64,000 nucleotides of DNA from Pycnopodia helianthoides. Lineage: Eukaryota; Echinodermata; Asteroidea; Forcipulatida; Asteriidae. A program made the translations under genes and the position numbers. Below the pieces are notes generated by a model. The model was not told the origin of the DNA and did no database searches. It saw nothing but the letters and a program-made list of their open reading frames with translations. Location of the stretch: the NCBI GenBank assembly GCA_032158295.1, contig CM063256.1, positions 13,748,953 to 13,812,952 of the forward strand, in the 5' to 3' direction. Positions 24,806-37,774 of the stretch are shown one piece after another; within the stretch, counting starts at the first letter, position 1, and every line of letters begins with the position of its first letter.

Positions 24806-27800
24806 CAATGTGAAAAAGAAATTACTACACAAAACTTCTCATCTTGAAGTAGATGAACACTGGAGTTGCAATTTACTGAACACAAGCTTAAAATGAAGAA
24901 GATCTTGGAGGCTGACAAATGAAGGAGATCTTTTGTTTATTCTATCCTTTTCAAGTTTCCGTTTTTTTGCAAAAGAGAAACTCTTTCAAAGTCAGTGCTA
25001 CAAATATGCACCGAAGAGCGAAATCTCTATGCAACAGTCACTTGAAGAGGAAGAACGAAGGAGACTTGTGTTACTAAATAAGATGATCCAAAATTGAAGG
25101 AGATCTTAGAATTGAAGAATATGCAAAACTTGCAGCACTCATTTGAAGGAGGAACGACGGAGACTTCAGAAGCTGAAGAAGATAATCCTAATTTGAAGCA
25201 GATCTTGGATGTGAAGAATATACTAAACTTGCAACAGTCACTTGAAGAGGAATGACGGAGACTTGATTAGCCGAAGAAGATAATCTAAATTGAAGGAGCA
25301 ATGACGGAGACTTGAGAAGCTGAAGGAGATAATCCTAATTTGAAGCAGATCTTAGATGTGAAGAATATACTAAACTTGCAACAGTCACTGGAAGAGAACA
25401 GGAAAGACAGACTTGAGTTGCTGAAGAAGATAATCCTAAATTTAAGATGAACTTTGATGTGAAGAATATACTAAACTTGCAACAGTCACTTGAAGAGGAG
25501 GAAAGACGGAGACTTCAGTTGCTGAAGAAGATAATCCTAAATTAAAGATGATCTTTGATGTGAAGAATATACTAAACTTGCAACAGTCATTTGAAGAGGA
25601 GCAACAACAGAGACTATACTTGCTGAAGAAGATAATCTCTAGATGAAGAAGATGATCCTAAATTTAAGGAGATCTTGAATTGAAGAATATACAAAACTTG
25701 CAACACTCATTTGAAGGAGGAACGACGGAGACTTGAGAAGCTGATGAAGATAATCCTAATTTGAAGCAGATCTTAGATGTGAAGAATATACAAAACTTGC
25801 AAAAGTCATTTGGAGGAGAAACGACGGAGACTTGAGAAGCTGAAGAAGATAATCCTAATTTAAAGCAGATCTTAGATGTGAAGAATACACAAAACTTGCA
25901 ACGGTTACCACAGTGGAACAGAGACTTGAGTTGCTGAAGATAATCCTAAATTGAAGCAGATCTTGGATGTGAAGAATATACTAAACTTGCAACAGTCACT
26001 TGAAGAGGAATGACGGAGACTTAATTAGCCGAAGAAGATAATCTAAATTGAAGGAGATCTTAGAATGAAGAAAATACAAAACTTGCAACAGTCATTTGGA
26101 GGAGGAATGACAAAGACTTGAGTTGCTGAAGAAGATTATCCTAAATTGAAGTAGATCTTAGATGTGAAGAATATACAAAACTTGCAACAGTCACTTGAAG
26201 AGGAGGAAAGACAGAGACTTTAGTTGCTGAAGAGGATAATCCTAAAGTGAAGGAGAACTTCAATGTGAAGAAGAAATTACTACACAAAACTTCTCATCTT
26301 GAAGTAGATGAACACTGGAGTTGCAATTTACTGAACACAAGCTTAAAATGAAGAAGATCTTGGAGGCTGACAAATGAAGGAGATCTTTTGTTTATTCTAT
26401 CCTTTTCAAGTTTCCGTTTTTTTGCAAAAGAGAAACTCTTTCAAAGTCAGTGCTACAAATATGCACCGAAGAGTGAAATCTCTATGCAACAGTCACTTGA
26501 AGAGGAAGAACGAAGGAGACTTGTGTTACTGAAGAAGATGATCCAAAATTGAAGGAGATCTTAGAATTGAAGAATATGCAAAACTTGCAGCACTCATTTG
26601 AAGGAGGAACGACGGAGACTTCAGAAGCTGAAGAAGATAATCCTAATTTGAAGCAGATCTTGGATGTGAAGAATATACTAAACTTGCAACAGTCACTTGA
26701 AGAGGAATGACGGAGACTTGATTAGCCGAAGAAGATAATCTAAATTGAAGGAGCAATGACGGAGACTTGAGAAGCTGAAGGAGATAATCCTAATTTGAAG
26801 CAGATCTTAGATGTGAAGAATATACTAAACTTGCAACAGTCACTGGAAGAGAACAGGAAAGACAGACTTGAGTTGCTGAAGAAGATAATCCTAAATTTAA
26901 GATGAACTTTGATGTGAAGAATATACTAAACTTGCAACAGTCACTTGAAGAGGAGGAAAGACGGAGACTTCAGTTGCTGAAGAAGATAATCCTAAATTAA
27001 AGATGATCTTTGATGTGAAGAATATACTAAACTTGCAACAGTCATTTGAAGAGGAGCAACAACAGAGACTATACTTGCTGAAGAAGATAATCTCTAGATG
27101 AAGAAGATGATCCTAAATTTAAGGAGATCTTTGAATTGAAGAATATACAAAACTTGCAACACTCATTTGAAGGAGGAACGACGGAGACTTGAGAAGCTGA
27201 TGAAGATAATCCTAATTTGAAGCAGATCTTAGATGTGAAGAATATACAAAACTTGCAAAAGTCATTTGGAGGAGAAACGACGGAGACTTGAGAAGCTGAA
27301 GAAGATAATCCTAATTTAAAGCAGATCTTAGATGTGAAGAATACACAAAACTTGCAACGGTTACCACAGTGGAACAGAGACTTGAGTTGCTGAAGATAAT
27401 CCTAAATTGAAGCAGATCTTGGATGTGAAGAATATACTAAACTTGCAACAGTCACTTGAAGAGGAATGACGGAGACTTAATTAGCCGAAGAAGATAATCT
27501 AAATTGAAGGAGATCTTAGCATTGAAGAAAATACAAAACTTGCAACAGTCATTTGGAGGAGGAATGACAAAGACTTGAGTTGCTGAAGAAGATTATCCTA
27601 AATTGAAGTAGATCTTAGATGTGAAGAATATACAAAACTTGCAACAGTCACTTGAAGAGGAGGAAAGACAGAGACTTTAGTTGCTGAAGAGGATAATCCT
27701 AAAGTGAAGGAGAACTTCAATGTGAAGAAGAAATTACTACACAAAACTTCTCATCTTGAAGTAGATGAACACTGGAGTTGCAATTTACTGAACACAAGCT

Positions 27801-29170
27801 TAAAATGAAGAAGATCTTGGAGGCTGACAAATGAAGGAGATCTTTTGTTTATTCTATCCTTTTCAAGTTTCCGTTTTTTTGCAAAAGAGAAACTCTTTCA
27901 AAGTCAGTGCTACAAATATGCACCGAAGAGTGAAATCTCTATGCAACAGTCACTTGAAGAGGAAGAACGAAGGAGACTTGTGTTACTGAAGAAGATGATC
28001 CAAAATTGAAGGAGATCTTAGAATTGAAGAATATGCAAAACTTGCAGCACTCATTTGAAGGAGGAACGACGGAGACTTCAGAAGCTGAAGAAGATAATCC
28101 TAATTTGAAGCAGATCTTGGATGTGAAGAATATACTAAACTTGCAACAGTCACTTGAAGAGGAATGACGGAGACTTGATTAGCCGAAGAAGATAATCTAA
28201 TCTGAAGGAGCAAGGACGGAGACTTGAGAAGCTGAAGAAGATAATCCTAATTTGAAGCAGATCTTAGATGTGAAGATTATACTAAACTTGCAACAGTCAC
28301 TGGAAGAGAACAGGAAAGACAGACTTGAGTTGCTGAAGAAGATAATCCTAAATTTAAGATGATCTTTGATGTGAAGAATATACTAAACTTGCAACAGTCA
28401 CTTGAAGAGGAGGAAAGACAGAGACTTCAGTTGCTGAAGATAATCCTAAATTTAAGATGATCTTTGATGTGAAGAATATACTAAACTTGCAACAGTCATA
28501 TGAAGAGGAGCAACGGAGACTTTACTTGCTGAAGAAGATAATCCCTTGATGAAGAAGATAATCCTAATTTGAAGCAGATCTTAGATGTGAAGAATATACA
28601 AAACTTGCAACAGTCATTTGGAGGAGAAACGACGGAGACTTTAGAAGCTGAAGATAATCCTAATTTGAAGCAGATCTTAGATGTGAAGAATACACAAAAC
28701 TTGCAACAGTTACCTGAGTGGAACAGAGACTTAAGTTGCTGAAGAAGATAATCCTAAATTGAAGGAGATCTTAGAATTGAAGAATTTACTAAACTTGCAA
28801 TAGTCACTAGAGGAGAAGAGGAAGGATGGAGTCTTGAGTTGCTAAAGAAAATAATCCTAAAATGAAGGAGATCTTAGATGTGAAGAATATACTTAATTTA
28901 CAACAGTCATTTGAAGAGGAGGATTGACAGAGACATGAGATGCTAAAGTAGATAATCCTAAATTGAAGGAGATCTTAGAAGTGAAGAATACGCAAAACTT
29001 GTTGTTTTGAAACAGATGAACACTGGAGATACATTTTACCAAAGATAAGCTTGAAATGTAGAACTTTGCTACTGACGAATGAAGAAAATCTTTGATGAAC
29101 CCATCATTTTCAGGTTTCCATTTTGTGTCAAAAGAGTAACTCTTTCCGAGTCGGAGCTACAAATATCGAC
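24806..29170. repeat. 1.46-kb higher-order repeat in array 3
   Basis: The marker AAGAAATTACTACACAAAAC occurs at 24816, 26271 and 27728, spacing 1455 and 1457. The two full units between these marks are nearly identical, each one 250-bp block followed by about twelve monomers. The third unit starts the same but diverges before 29.2 kb. Earlier and later spacings (1653, about 3098, 1391) show the same architecture with gains and losses of monomers. Confidence 0.9.
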
Positions 29171-29614
29171 AAAGAGTAAAATCTCTATGCAGCAATCACT
29201 TGAAGAGGAACAAAAGAGTCTTGAGTTGCTGAAGATGATTATAAATTGAAGAGAAGTTCGACATGAAGAAGAAATTAGTACATCAAACTTGTAACCTTGA
29301 AGTAGATGAACACTGGAGTTGCAATTTTCTGAAGACTAGCTTGATATGAAAAAGAACTTGGAGTCTGACAAATGAAGGAGATCTTTGTTTATTCCATCCT
29401 TTTCAAGTTTCTGTTTTTGGCAAAAGAGAAACTCTTTCACAGTCAGTGCTACAAGTATGCACCGAAGAGTCAAATCTTTCTGCAACAGTTACTTGAAGCG
29501 GATGAACGACGGAGAATTGCATTGGTGAAAAGAATAACTCTGAACTGAAGGAGAACTTAGATGTGAAGAAGAATATTATACACAAAACTTGTTATCATGC
29601 AGAACTTTTCCTTA

Positions 29615-29915
29615 CAGACTATAAAATAAACTTCTTTTTGAAAATTAGTTCTGATGATATAATTTTATTTTCTATGCAACGGCAGGAGCACAATTTTTTT
29701 ACTTTCAGCACAATTGAAACTTCACCTCTATTACCAACTTAAACAGATTGATGTATGAATATTTCCTTTTAAATTCAAATTTCGCCCACATAACAATTTT
29801 GTTAAAAACACCGTTATGGTGGTTACAATAATATGATCACTTTGATACAGTACAACATTGTGGTTATAACAAATGATTCCCTAAAAAGGAAAAACAGTTT
29901 AAAACTTTGACTGAA
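29615..29915. repeat. duplicated segment, copy B within array 3
   Basis: This interrupts array 3 with the same sequence order found at 18970-19290, including AAATTAGTTCTGATGATA, GTTAAAAACACCGTTATGGT and TTGATACAGTACAACA. Differences are scattered substitutions and small indels. Confidence 0.82.
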
Positions 29916-32900
29916 AAGCATTATAAAGATTTGCAAAAGCCATTTGAAATAAAGGAACAATGGAGACATCATAAGATGCTGAAGAAGATAATCCAAACTT
30001 GAAGGAGATTTTAGATGTGAAGAATACAAAAAACTTGTGACAGTCACTTAAAGAGGAGAAACGGCAATCCTAAGAAGAAGAAATTAATAAACAAAACTTA
30101 TCATCTTAAAAAAGATGAACCCTGGAGATGCAATTTTCCGAAGACAAGGTTGAGGCTGACTTGAGGAATGACGGAGACTTGAGGAGCTGAAGAAGATAAT
30201 CCTAATTTGAAGCAGATCTTAGATGTGAAGAATACACAAAACTTACAATAGTTACCTGGAAGGAACAACAGAGACTTGAGTTGCTGAAGACGATAATCCA
30301 AAATTGAAGCAGATCTTAGAAGTGAAGAATATATTAAACTTGCTTTAGTCATTTGAAGGAGGAACAACAGAGACTTGAGTTGCTGAAAAAGATAACCTCA
30401 ATTGAAGCAGATCTTGGATGTGAAGAATGTACTAAACTTGCAACAGTCACTTGAAGAGGAATGACGGAGAATTGAGTAGCTGAAGTAGATAATCCTAAAT
30501 TGAAGGAGATCTTAGAATTGAAGAAAATACAAAACTTGCAACAGTCATTTGGAGGAGGAATGACGAAGACTTGAGTTGCTGAAGAAGATCATCCTAAATT
30601 GAAGCAGATCTTGGATGTGAAGAATATACTAAACTTGCAACAGTCACTTGAAAAGGAAGAAAGACGGAGACTTTAGTTGCTGAAGGAGAAAATCCTTAAT
30701 CTAAGGAGATTTTAGTTGGGGAAAAAATCACAAGTCTTGCAACAATTACTTGAAGAGGAGGAAAGACGGAGACTTTGGTTGCTGAGGAGGATAATCCTAA
30801 AGTGAAGGAGAACTTCAATGTGAAGAAGAAATTAATACACAAAACCTCTCATCTTGAAGTAGATGAACACTGGAGTTGCAATTTACTGAACACAAGCTTA
30901 AAATGAAGAAGATCTTGGAGGCTGACAAATGAAGGAGATCTTTTGTTTATTCTATCCTTTTCAAGTTTCCGTTTTTTGCAAAAGAGAAACTCTTTCAAAG
31001 TCAGTGCTACAAATATGCACCGAAGAGTAAAATCTCTTTGCAACAGTCACTTGAAGAGGAAGAACGAAGGAGACTTGTGTTACTGAAGAAGATGATCCAA
31101 AATTGAAGGAGATCTTAGAATTGAAGAATATGCAAAACTTGCAGCACTCATTTGAAGGAGGAACGACGGAGACTTGAGAAGCTGAAGATAATCCTAATTT
31201 GAAGCAGATCTTAGATGTGAAGAATTTACTAAACTTGCAACAGTCACTTGAAGAAAAGAGGAAAGACAGAGACTTGAGTTGCTGAAAAAGAAAACTTCTA
31301 ATCAAAGGAGAATTAAGATGCGAAAAATTCACAAGTCTTGCAACAGTCACTTGAAGAGAAGGAAAGACGGAGACTTCAGTTGCTGAAGAAGATAATCCTA
31401 AATTTAAGATGATCTTTGATGTGAAGAATATACTAAACTTGCAACAGTCATTTGAAGAGGAGCAACAACGGAGACTATACTTGCTGAAGAAGATAATCCC
31501 TCGATGCAGAAGATGATACTAAATTTAAGGAAATCTTTGAATTGAAGAATATAAAAACTTGCAACAGTCATTTGAAGAAGGAACGACGAAGACTTCAGTT
31601 GCTGAAGAAGATAATCCTCAATTTAAGATGATCTTTGATGTAAAGATTATACTAAACTTGCAGTCATTTGAAGAGGAGCAACAACAGAGACTATACTTGC
31701 TGAAGAAGATAATCCCTTGATGAAGATGATCCTAAATTTAAGGAGATCTTTGAATCAAGGAATATACAAAACTTGCAACACTCATTTGAAGGAGGAACGA
31801 CGGAGACTTGAGAAGGTGAAGAAGATAATCCTAAATTGAAGCAGATCTTGGATGTGAAGAATATACTAAACTTGCAACAGTCACTTGAAAAGGAGGAAAG
31901 ACAGAGACTTCAGTTGCTGAAGAAGATAATCCTAAATTCAAGATGATCTTTGATGTGAAGAATATACTAACTTGCAACAGTCATTTGAAGAGGAGCAACA
32001 ACGGAAACTTTACTTGCTGAAGAAGATAAACCCTTGATGAAGAAGATGATCCTAAATTGAAGATCTTAGAATTGAAGAATATATACAAAACTTGCAACAC
32101 TCATTTGAAGGAGGAACGACGGAGACTTGAGAAGCTGAAGAAGATAATCCTAATTTGAAGCAGATCTTAGATGTGAAGAATATAATCCTAAAGTGAAGGA
32201 GAACTTCAATGTGAAGAAGAAATTAATACACAAAACTTCTCATCTTGAAGTAGATGAACTCTGGAGTTGCAATTTACCGAACACAAGCTTAAAATGAAGA
32301 AGATCTTGGAGGCTGACAAATGAAGGAGATCTTTTGTTTTATTCTATCCTTTTCAAGTTTCCGTTTTTTTGCAAAAGAGAAACTCTTTCAAAGTCAGTGC
32401 TACAAATATGCACCGAAGAGTAAAATCTCTATGCAACAGTCACTTGAAGAGGAAGAACGAAGGAGACTTGTGTTACTGAAGAAGATGATCCAAAATTGAA
32501 GGAGATCTTAGAATTGAAGAATATGCAAAACTTGCAGCACTCATTTGGAGGAACGACGAAGACTTGAGAAACTGAAGAAGATAATCCTAAATTGAAGGAG
32601 ATCTTAGAATTGAAGAATATGACAGAACTTGCAACACTCATTTGAAGGAGGAACGACGGAGACTTGAGAAGCTGAAGAAGATAATCCTAATTTGAAGCAG
32701 ATCTTAGATGTGAAGAATATACTAAACTTGCAACAGTCACTTGAAGAAAAGAGGAAAGACAGAGACTTGAGTTGCTGAAGATAATCCTAAATTTAAGATG
32801 ATCTTTGATGTGAAGAATATACTGGACTTGCAACAGTCATTTGAAAAGGGGCAACAACAGAGACTATACTTGCTGAAGAAGATAATCCCTCAATGAAGAA

Positions 32901-34015
32901 GATGATCCTAAATTTAAGATGATCTTTGAAGTGAAGAATATACTAAACTGGCAACAGTCATTTGAAGAGGAGCAACAATGGAGACGATACTTGCTGAAGA
33001 AGATAATCCCTCGATGAGGAAGATGATCCTAAATTTAAGGAGATCTTTTAATTGAAGAATATACAAAACTTGCAACACTCATTTGAAGGAGGAACGACGG
33101 AGACTTGAGAAGGTGAAGATAATCCTAATTCGAAGCAGATCTTAGATGTGAAGAATATACCAAACTTGCAAGTCATTTGAAGGAGGAACGACAAAGAGTT
33201 GAGTTGCTGAAGAAGATAATCCTAAATTGAAACAGATCTTTGATGCGAAGAATATACTAAACTTGCAACAGTTACCTTGGAGGAACAGAGACTTGAGTTG
33301 CTGAAGAAGATAATCCTAAATTGAAGGAGATCTTAGAATTGAAGAATATACAGAACTTGCAACACTCATTTGAAGGAGGAACGACAAAGACTTGAGAAGC
33401 TGAAGAAGATAATCCTAATTTGAAGCAGATCTTAGATGTGAAGAATATACTAAACTTGCAACAGTCACTTGAAGAAAAGAGGAAAGACAGAGACTTGAGT
33501 TGCTGAAGAAGATAATCCTAAATTTAAGATGATTTTTGATGTGAAGAATATACTAAACTTGCAACAGTCATTTGAAGAGGAGCAACAACGGAGACTATAC
33601 TTGCTGAAGAAGATAATCCCTCGATGAAGAAGATGATCCTAAATTTAAGGAGATCTTTGAATTGAAGAATATACAAAACTTGCAACACTCATTTGAAGGA
33701 GGAACGACGGAGACTTGAGAAGGTGAAGAAGATAATCCTAATTTGAAGCAGATCATAGATGTGAAGAATATACTAAACTTGCAACAGTCATTTGAAGGAG
33801 GAACGACAAAGAGTTGAGTTGCTGAAGAAGATATCCTAAATCAGTGAAGCAGATCTTAGAAGTGAAGAATATACTAAACTTGCAACAGTCATTTGAAGAG
33901 GAGGAAAGACGGAGACTTTAGTTGCTGAAGGAGAAAATCCTTACTCGAAGAAGATTTTAGATGAGGAAAAATACACAAGTCTTGCAAGAGTCACTTGAAG
34001 AGGAGGAAAGATAGA

Positions 34016-35135
34016 TCTTGTTGTCTGAAGTATTTCTTCAGATACTCTATGTCACAGTTTATAAACTTTAATTTCCACTTTTACACTAAGCCTGGATTTA
34101 CAAGACATTTTTGAAGGACCAATCTTTAGAAATAATTCATAAAGTAAATGCAATTCAATCATTCAAAAGTACTGCCAAAAATTATTGTAGAACATGAAAG
34201 TAGACTGGTGAATTGAAAGGGGGGAAAGCAAGCTTTGTTTTAACATTGGTGTATAAGTAAATAAAAGGCTCCCAAAAAGGATCCCTATAGTACTCAAATA
34301 AGTTTAAAAGATTAAAAAATCAAGCCTTAATTGCTGGCTTCCTCAAAACATTCACCCTACTGTACTGACTATCTAGTACTATAGATGACAGGCCATGAAA
34401 TTAAACTTCTCAATTAAGTTGAAAATGTTGCTCCCACATTGTCAATTTGGCAGCCTCTCATCATTTAAGAAGCTTTGCATTGCAACCATTGACCACTTTA
34501 ATTGGCAAGAAGATTAGGGTCTGGTCATTGTGCACTGACACAAAGCCGGAAAGGTCACATATCGGTCAACCTATTGACAGTAAGTCATGTTATACAATGT
34601 TATACCATGGTTATACTAAACACCTCGTTACATTCCACGGTCTCTGAAATACTTCAAAACCACAAAAGCCAAGAAATCCAAAAAAGGTGGCTATTCAGCT
34701 CTACTAAGATATGCAGGCACGCGCAGGTTTGTGCAATGATTACCATGCCCCTTTTCAAAGATACAATGAAGTCCCGAAATTTTTTCTCTCTCTTTTTTTT
34801 TTAACATTCTGCCAACTTTTGAAATTGCTCTTAAAAGTTGCCCTGACTTAATGACAATTGCTATGCTAGCACAGAAACGATGAACATTGATACTTTCCGA
34901 ATAAATTAGGTTTTTATATAATTATTAGCGTACATGTAAAAAAAAATTAAAAACAAACACTAAAAAAACAAGATTCGCAGGTCATTCGGGTAGACTAAGC
35001 ATTGCTAAGCTAAGGACTAACCACGACTGTTTATGCTTACATCTTTATAATTCATGGGAGACATGAAGAGGTAGTACTATTAATAATATTTAAAAAAAAT
35101 AAATCGTACATGCTGTGATTGGGAGGGGCTAAATC
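34016..35135. other. non-coding, edge of the satellite domain
   Basis: AT-rich sequence after the last array-3 monomer. Short open frames on the plus strand (34447-34804) have no recognisable domain. No exon or RNA gene is supported. Confidence 0.5.
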
Positions 35136-35530
35136 AAGCTAAATTCAAGGGCTATACCTTGATTAAACAGTAAAAGTTTAAACGCCGTTTCAGAGCGGTT
35201 TTAAGGAGAGAAAAAAATGTCCAGTTTGAAAAAAAGAAAATTGTTAGCAAATGTAAAAAAAAATTATTAAAAAATACAAGCTCAATTTAAGGGCTACCTT
35301 GATCAAACAGTAAAAGTTTATACGCCGTTTCGGAGCGGTTTTATGGAGAAACAAAATGCAAGTTTAAAAAAGAAAGTTGTTAGCAAATATGAAAAAAAAT
35401 ATATAAAAAAAAAAAAAAAAATTACAAGCTCAAAAAGTTTATACGCTGTTTTGGAGCAGTTTTAAAGGAGACAAAAATCTCAAGTTTACAAAAGAAAGTT
35501 GTTAGCAAATATGAAAAAAAGATTTAAAAA
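35136..35530. repeat. three-copy tandem repeat, about 120-141 bp
   Basis: Three diverged copies share AAAGTTTAAACGCCGTTTC (about 35175, 35315 and 35436), GAGCGGTTTTA, and GTTGTTAGCAAAT followed by A-rich sequence. The third copy has lost its first part and the A-rich spacer varies in length. Confidence 0.8.
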
Positions 35531-37774
35531 ATACACTTTTATTCTGACTCACGAATGACGACCTCTTCAAGGCGGGCCCCTTGTGGCCTCCAATCGTCTC
35601 AGTCATTGGACAAAGATGCAATTTTCAGTCCACAAAAAGTTTGACAGCCGGCCTATCACAGAACCACTCCGTCGTCCGTCCGTCGCTGGGCATTCCATGG
35701 AAAAATTCATCATTTTCGTCAAGAAATTCTCTTCGGAATCACACAAAAAAACGTTGCTGTTGATCCAAGACGAATCAAACAAAAATTAGGACACATTTTG
35801 AGGCACAAAAAGTGTCTGCAATTTGTGTAAACTTAGTTTTGGGTGGAGCAACACTCGTACAGGTCCTTCCTCCTTGAAATCCAGCTAAATTATGGCGAAG
35901 GCGGCAAGCACTTTTGCCCAAATTTTTCAACCTCATGGTTGACAGGTGGCGTAGGTTTATTTTGTATAAGAAATAAAAGAAAGTAAGTTATAAAATTAAT
36001 CCGCGTTCCCCAAAAATTCATCTTTCTGACTTTATAAGTGATATCTGTGCAATTAGTTAATTAATAATAAACATAATATCAAAGAAAATCAAGGCGATTG
36101 AAATTTTCTTCTCGTAATGTGAAATTTTCTCTGATCCCACTGCTCTATTTTGTATCGGTTCGGGAAGAAGTGAGGAGTTCATTCCGTCACTAAGATAGAA
36201 TTTGATTGGTCAGAACTTGTAACGGGGCTCATTAACCTAACTCAAAGGGGCTATTAGCAGACGATAACCTCACCGCTCGGCGCGAAACATGTTGACAGGC
36301 CAGAAACTGGTTTAAATAAATAGTTTTACACATTTTTTGATTCAGAAAAAAATGTAATTATGAACAGTTAAGCTGATTTTTTATAAAGCAGTCAGAGGTG
36401 CTTTTATCAAGATGACTAGCTGGGTGGCGGTGTTGCATTTCCGGAGGGGGATTGAGAGGGGGGGGGGCGTAGGCCTTGCAGCAGGGGAAATTCCCGGCAG
36501 GTGGGTAGGGCTGGGTGGGCGTGGTTTTGTGTTAATGGAGAGAAAAAAACATTTCATGAAACAGGGGTAACAGTTTTCAAATCTCATGCATTCTTACACT
36601 TTTGTAGGAATTATTATAAGTTGAGAATTACCATGGGGTTTCCTTCCTCCATGATATGCTCCATGATGGTAGGACCACGTAGGAATGACGAGCAGAGCAA
36701 GGACGTCCATGCTCATCTGCTCATTTTCTTCCTCCATGGTGCTACCATGGAGGTGTATTATGTTCCTTCCTCCATGGTCCTTTTCATAGCTCCATAGTAG
36801 GACCATAGAGAAAGGATTGACCATGTTAAACCATGGAGGTAATTCTACCTCCATGGTAAAACCGAGTAAATTTGGGTTGTTTTGGCCACTCAGTCCCTAT
36901 CATTCAATCCAACCAAAGCCATGTCTGTGCTGATTTCTGGTGACTGTTAAACACACACCCGCTTGAATGGATAACTGCTGGAATTGTTGTTTATATTATA
37001 CGACCGCATTATTCCCGGGGTACAAAGGTTAAAAATGCCGGGCTAACGTGTTGTGTTAGTAGAGTGATACTGTCTGCTACAGTCAGCATGTACCACCATT
37101 TTGTGCAAACCTATTGTAAATGGTACCTACAGTTTTGGTTATAACAAACCAAAATGCAGCAGGTTGTTGCGTTTCCAAGCTTAATCTAATGTGTGTGTGA
37201 CTACCGTGACATCTACAAAGTAACCACCGCAATATTTAACAGGTGATTGATGATGGTGAGAGGTAGAGTTTTAAAGCTACAATCCATTTTTTATTTTTGT
37301 TTAGCAGTGAAGCAATTACTGGCTTCGTGTTAAGTTATCAGCATGCCATTCAGTATAGTAAATTGATAACTTTAATTCAATTCAATTCTCACATTTACAA
37401 TGTAACACCGAATATGGAATTGTTGCGAGCATGCGAGTCGATTAGGGGTAGTGCATGAACTGTTTAATCTGTTGCACCCGTTGAATATATAAAATGGCAG
37501 GTGCATGTTTTGCACTTTGACCACAAGCCTGCGTCTTTTTCATGGGAGGCAAAAATTACAAACCTGTTCTTCGCACACTTGCTGGGTAAGTTTGAATGCC
37601 TCAAATGATTGTTCTCATTTGTTAACCGACTTACAATTACTATAGAGTCTTTTGTGCGTGTTTTGCAGACCCTTTCATTATTAAGTCGACTGAAGGAGAG
37701 AGATTCTACCGAGATTTTCGTTTTGGAGGTACGTGAATTCACCGTGACTAAGGAACACTTTGGTGCGGGCAACC
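35531..37774. other. non-coding, upstream of RTN4IP1
   Basis: No complete gene is present. Bases 35581-35789 include a 68-codon frame whose end (IIFVKKF then KKTLLLIQDES) weakly recalls a DDE transposase of the pogo/Tigger type. I cannot support that call. The last few hundred bases should contain the RTN4IP1 promoter and 5' UTR, but I see no clear TATA box. Confidence 0.4.
36640..36860. repeat. cluster of CTCCATGGT inverted repeats
   Basis: Many copies of CTCCATGGT, CTCCATGAT and their complement ACCATGGAG alternate in both orientations. Two clear hairpins are CTCCATGGTGCTACCATGGAG split about its centre (36734-36754) and ACCATGGAGGT/ACCTCCATGGT with a short loop (36830-36857). The function is unknown and the region is not coding. 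Confidence 0.7.

Larger units (their letters stand above)
20560..34015. repeat. satellite array 3, about 100-bp purine-rich monomers
   Basis: More than 100 monomers of 90-103 bases, typically 101, contain in order CTGAAGAAGATAATCCTAAA, TTGAAGCAGATCTTAGATG, TGAAGAATATACTAAACTTG, CAACAGTCACTTGAAGAG and GAGGAACGACGGAGACTTG. Two main variants alternate: one with ACTAAACTTGCAACAGTC and one with ACAAAACTTGCAACACTC. The plus strand is over-supplied with stop codons and has no frame of 60 codons or more across the whole block. The minus strand has a few short open frames that are by-products of the pyrimidine-rich strand. Read in short pieces the plus strand looks like a charged coiled coil, discussed in the findings. 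Confidence 0.95.

Noticed and set aside
30961..31350. 129-codon minus-strand frame in array 3
   Set aside because: It runs through ordinary satellite monomers and part of the 250-bp block. Equivalent frames in neighbouring units are broken, so there is no selection for coding.
35581..35789. Possible DDE transposase remnant (pogo/Tigger-like)
   Set aside because: Only a short stretch (F..FVKKF..KKTLLLIQDES) is reminiscent. The catalytic residues and conserved neighbours cannot be identified. A profile search against DDE_1 families would decide.
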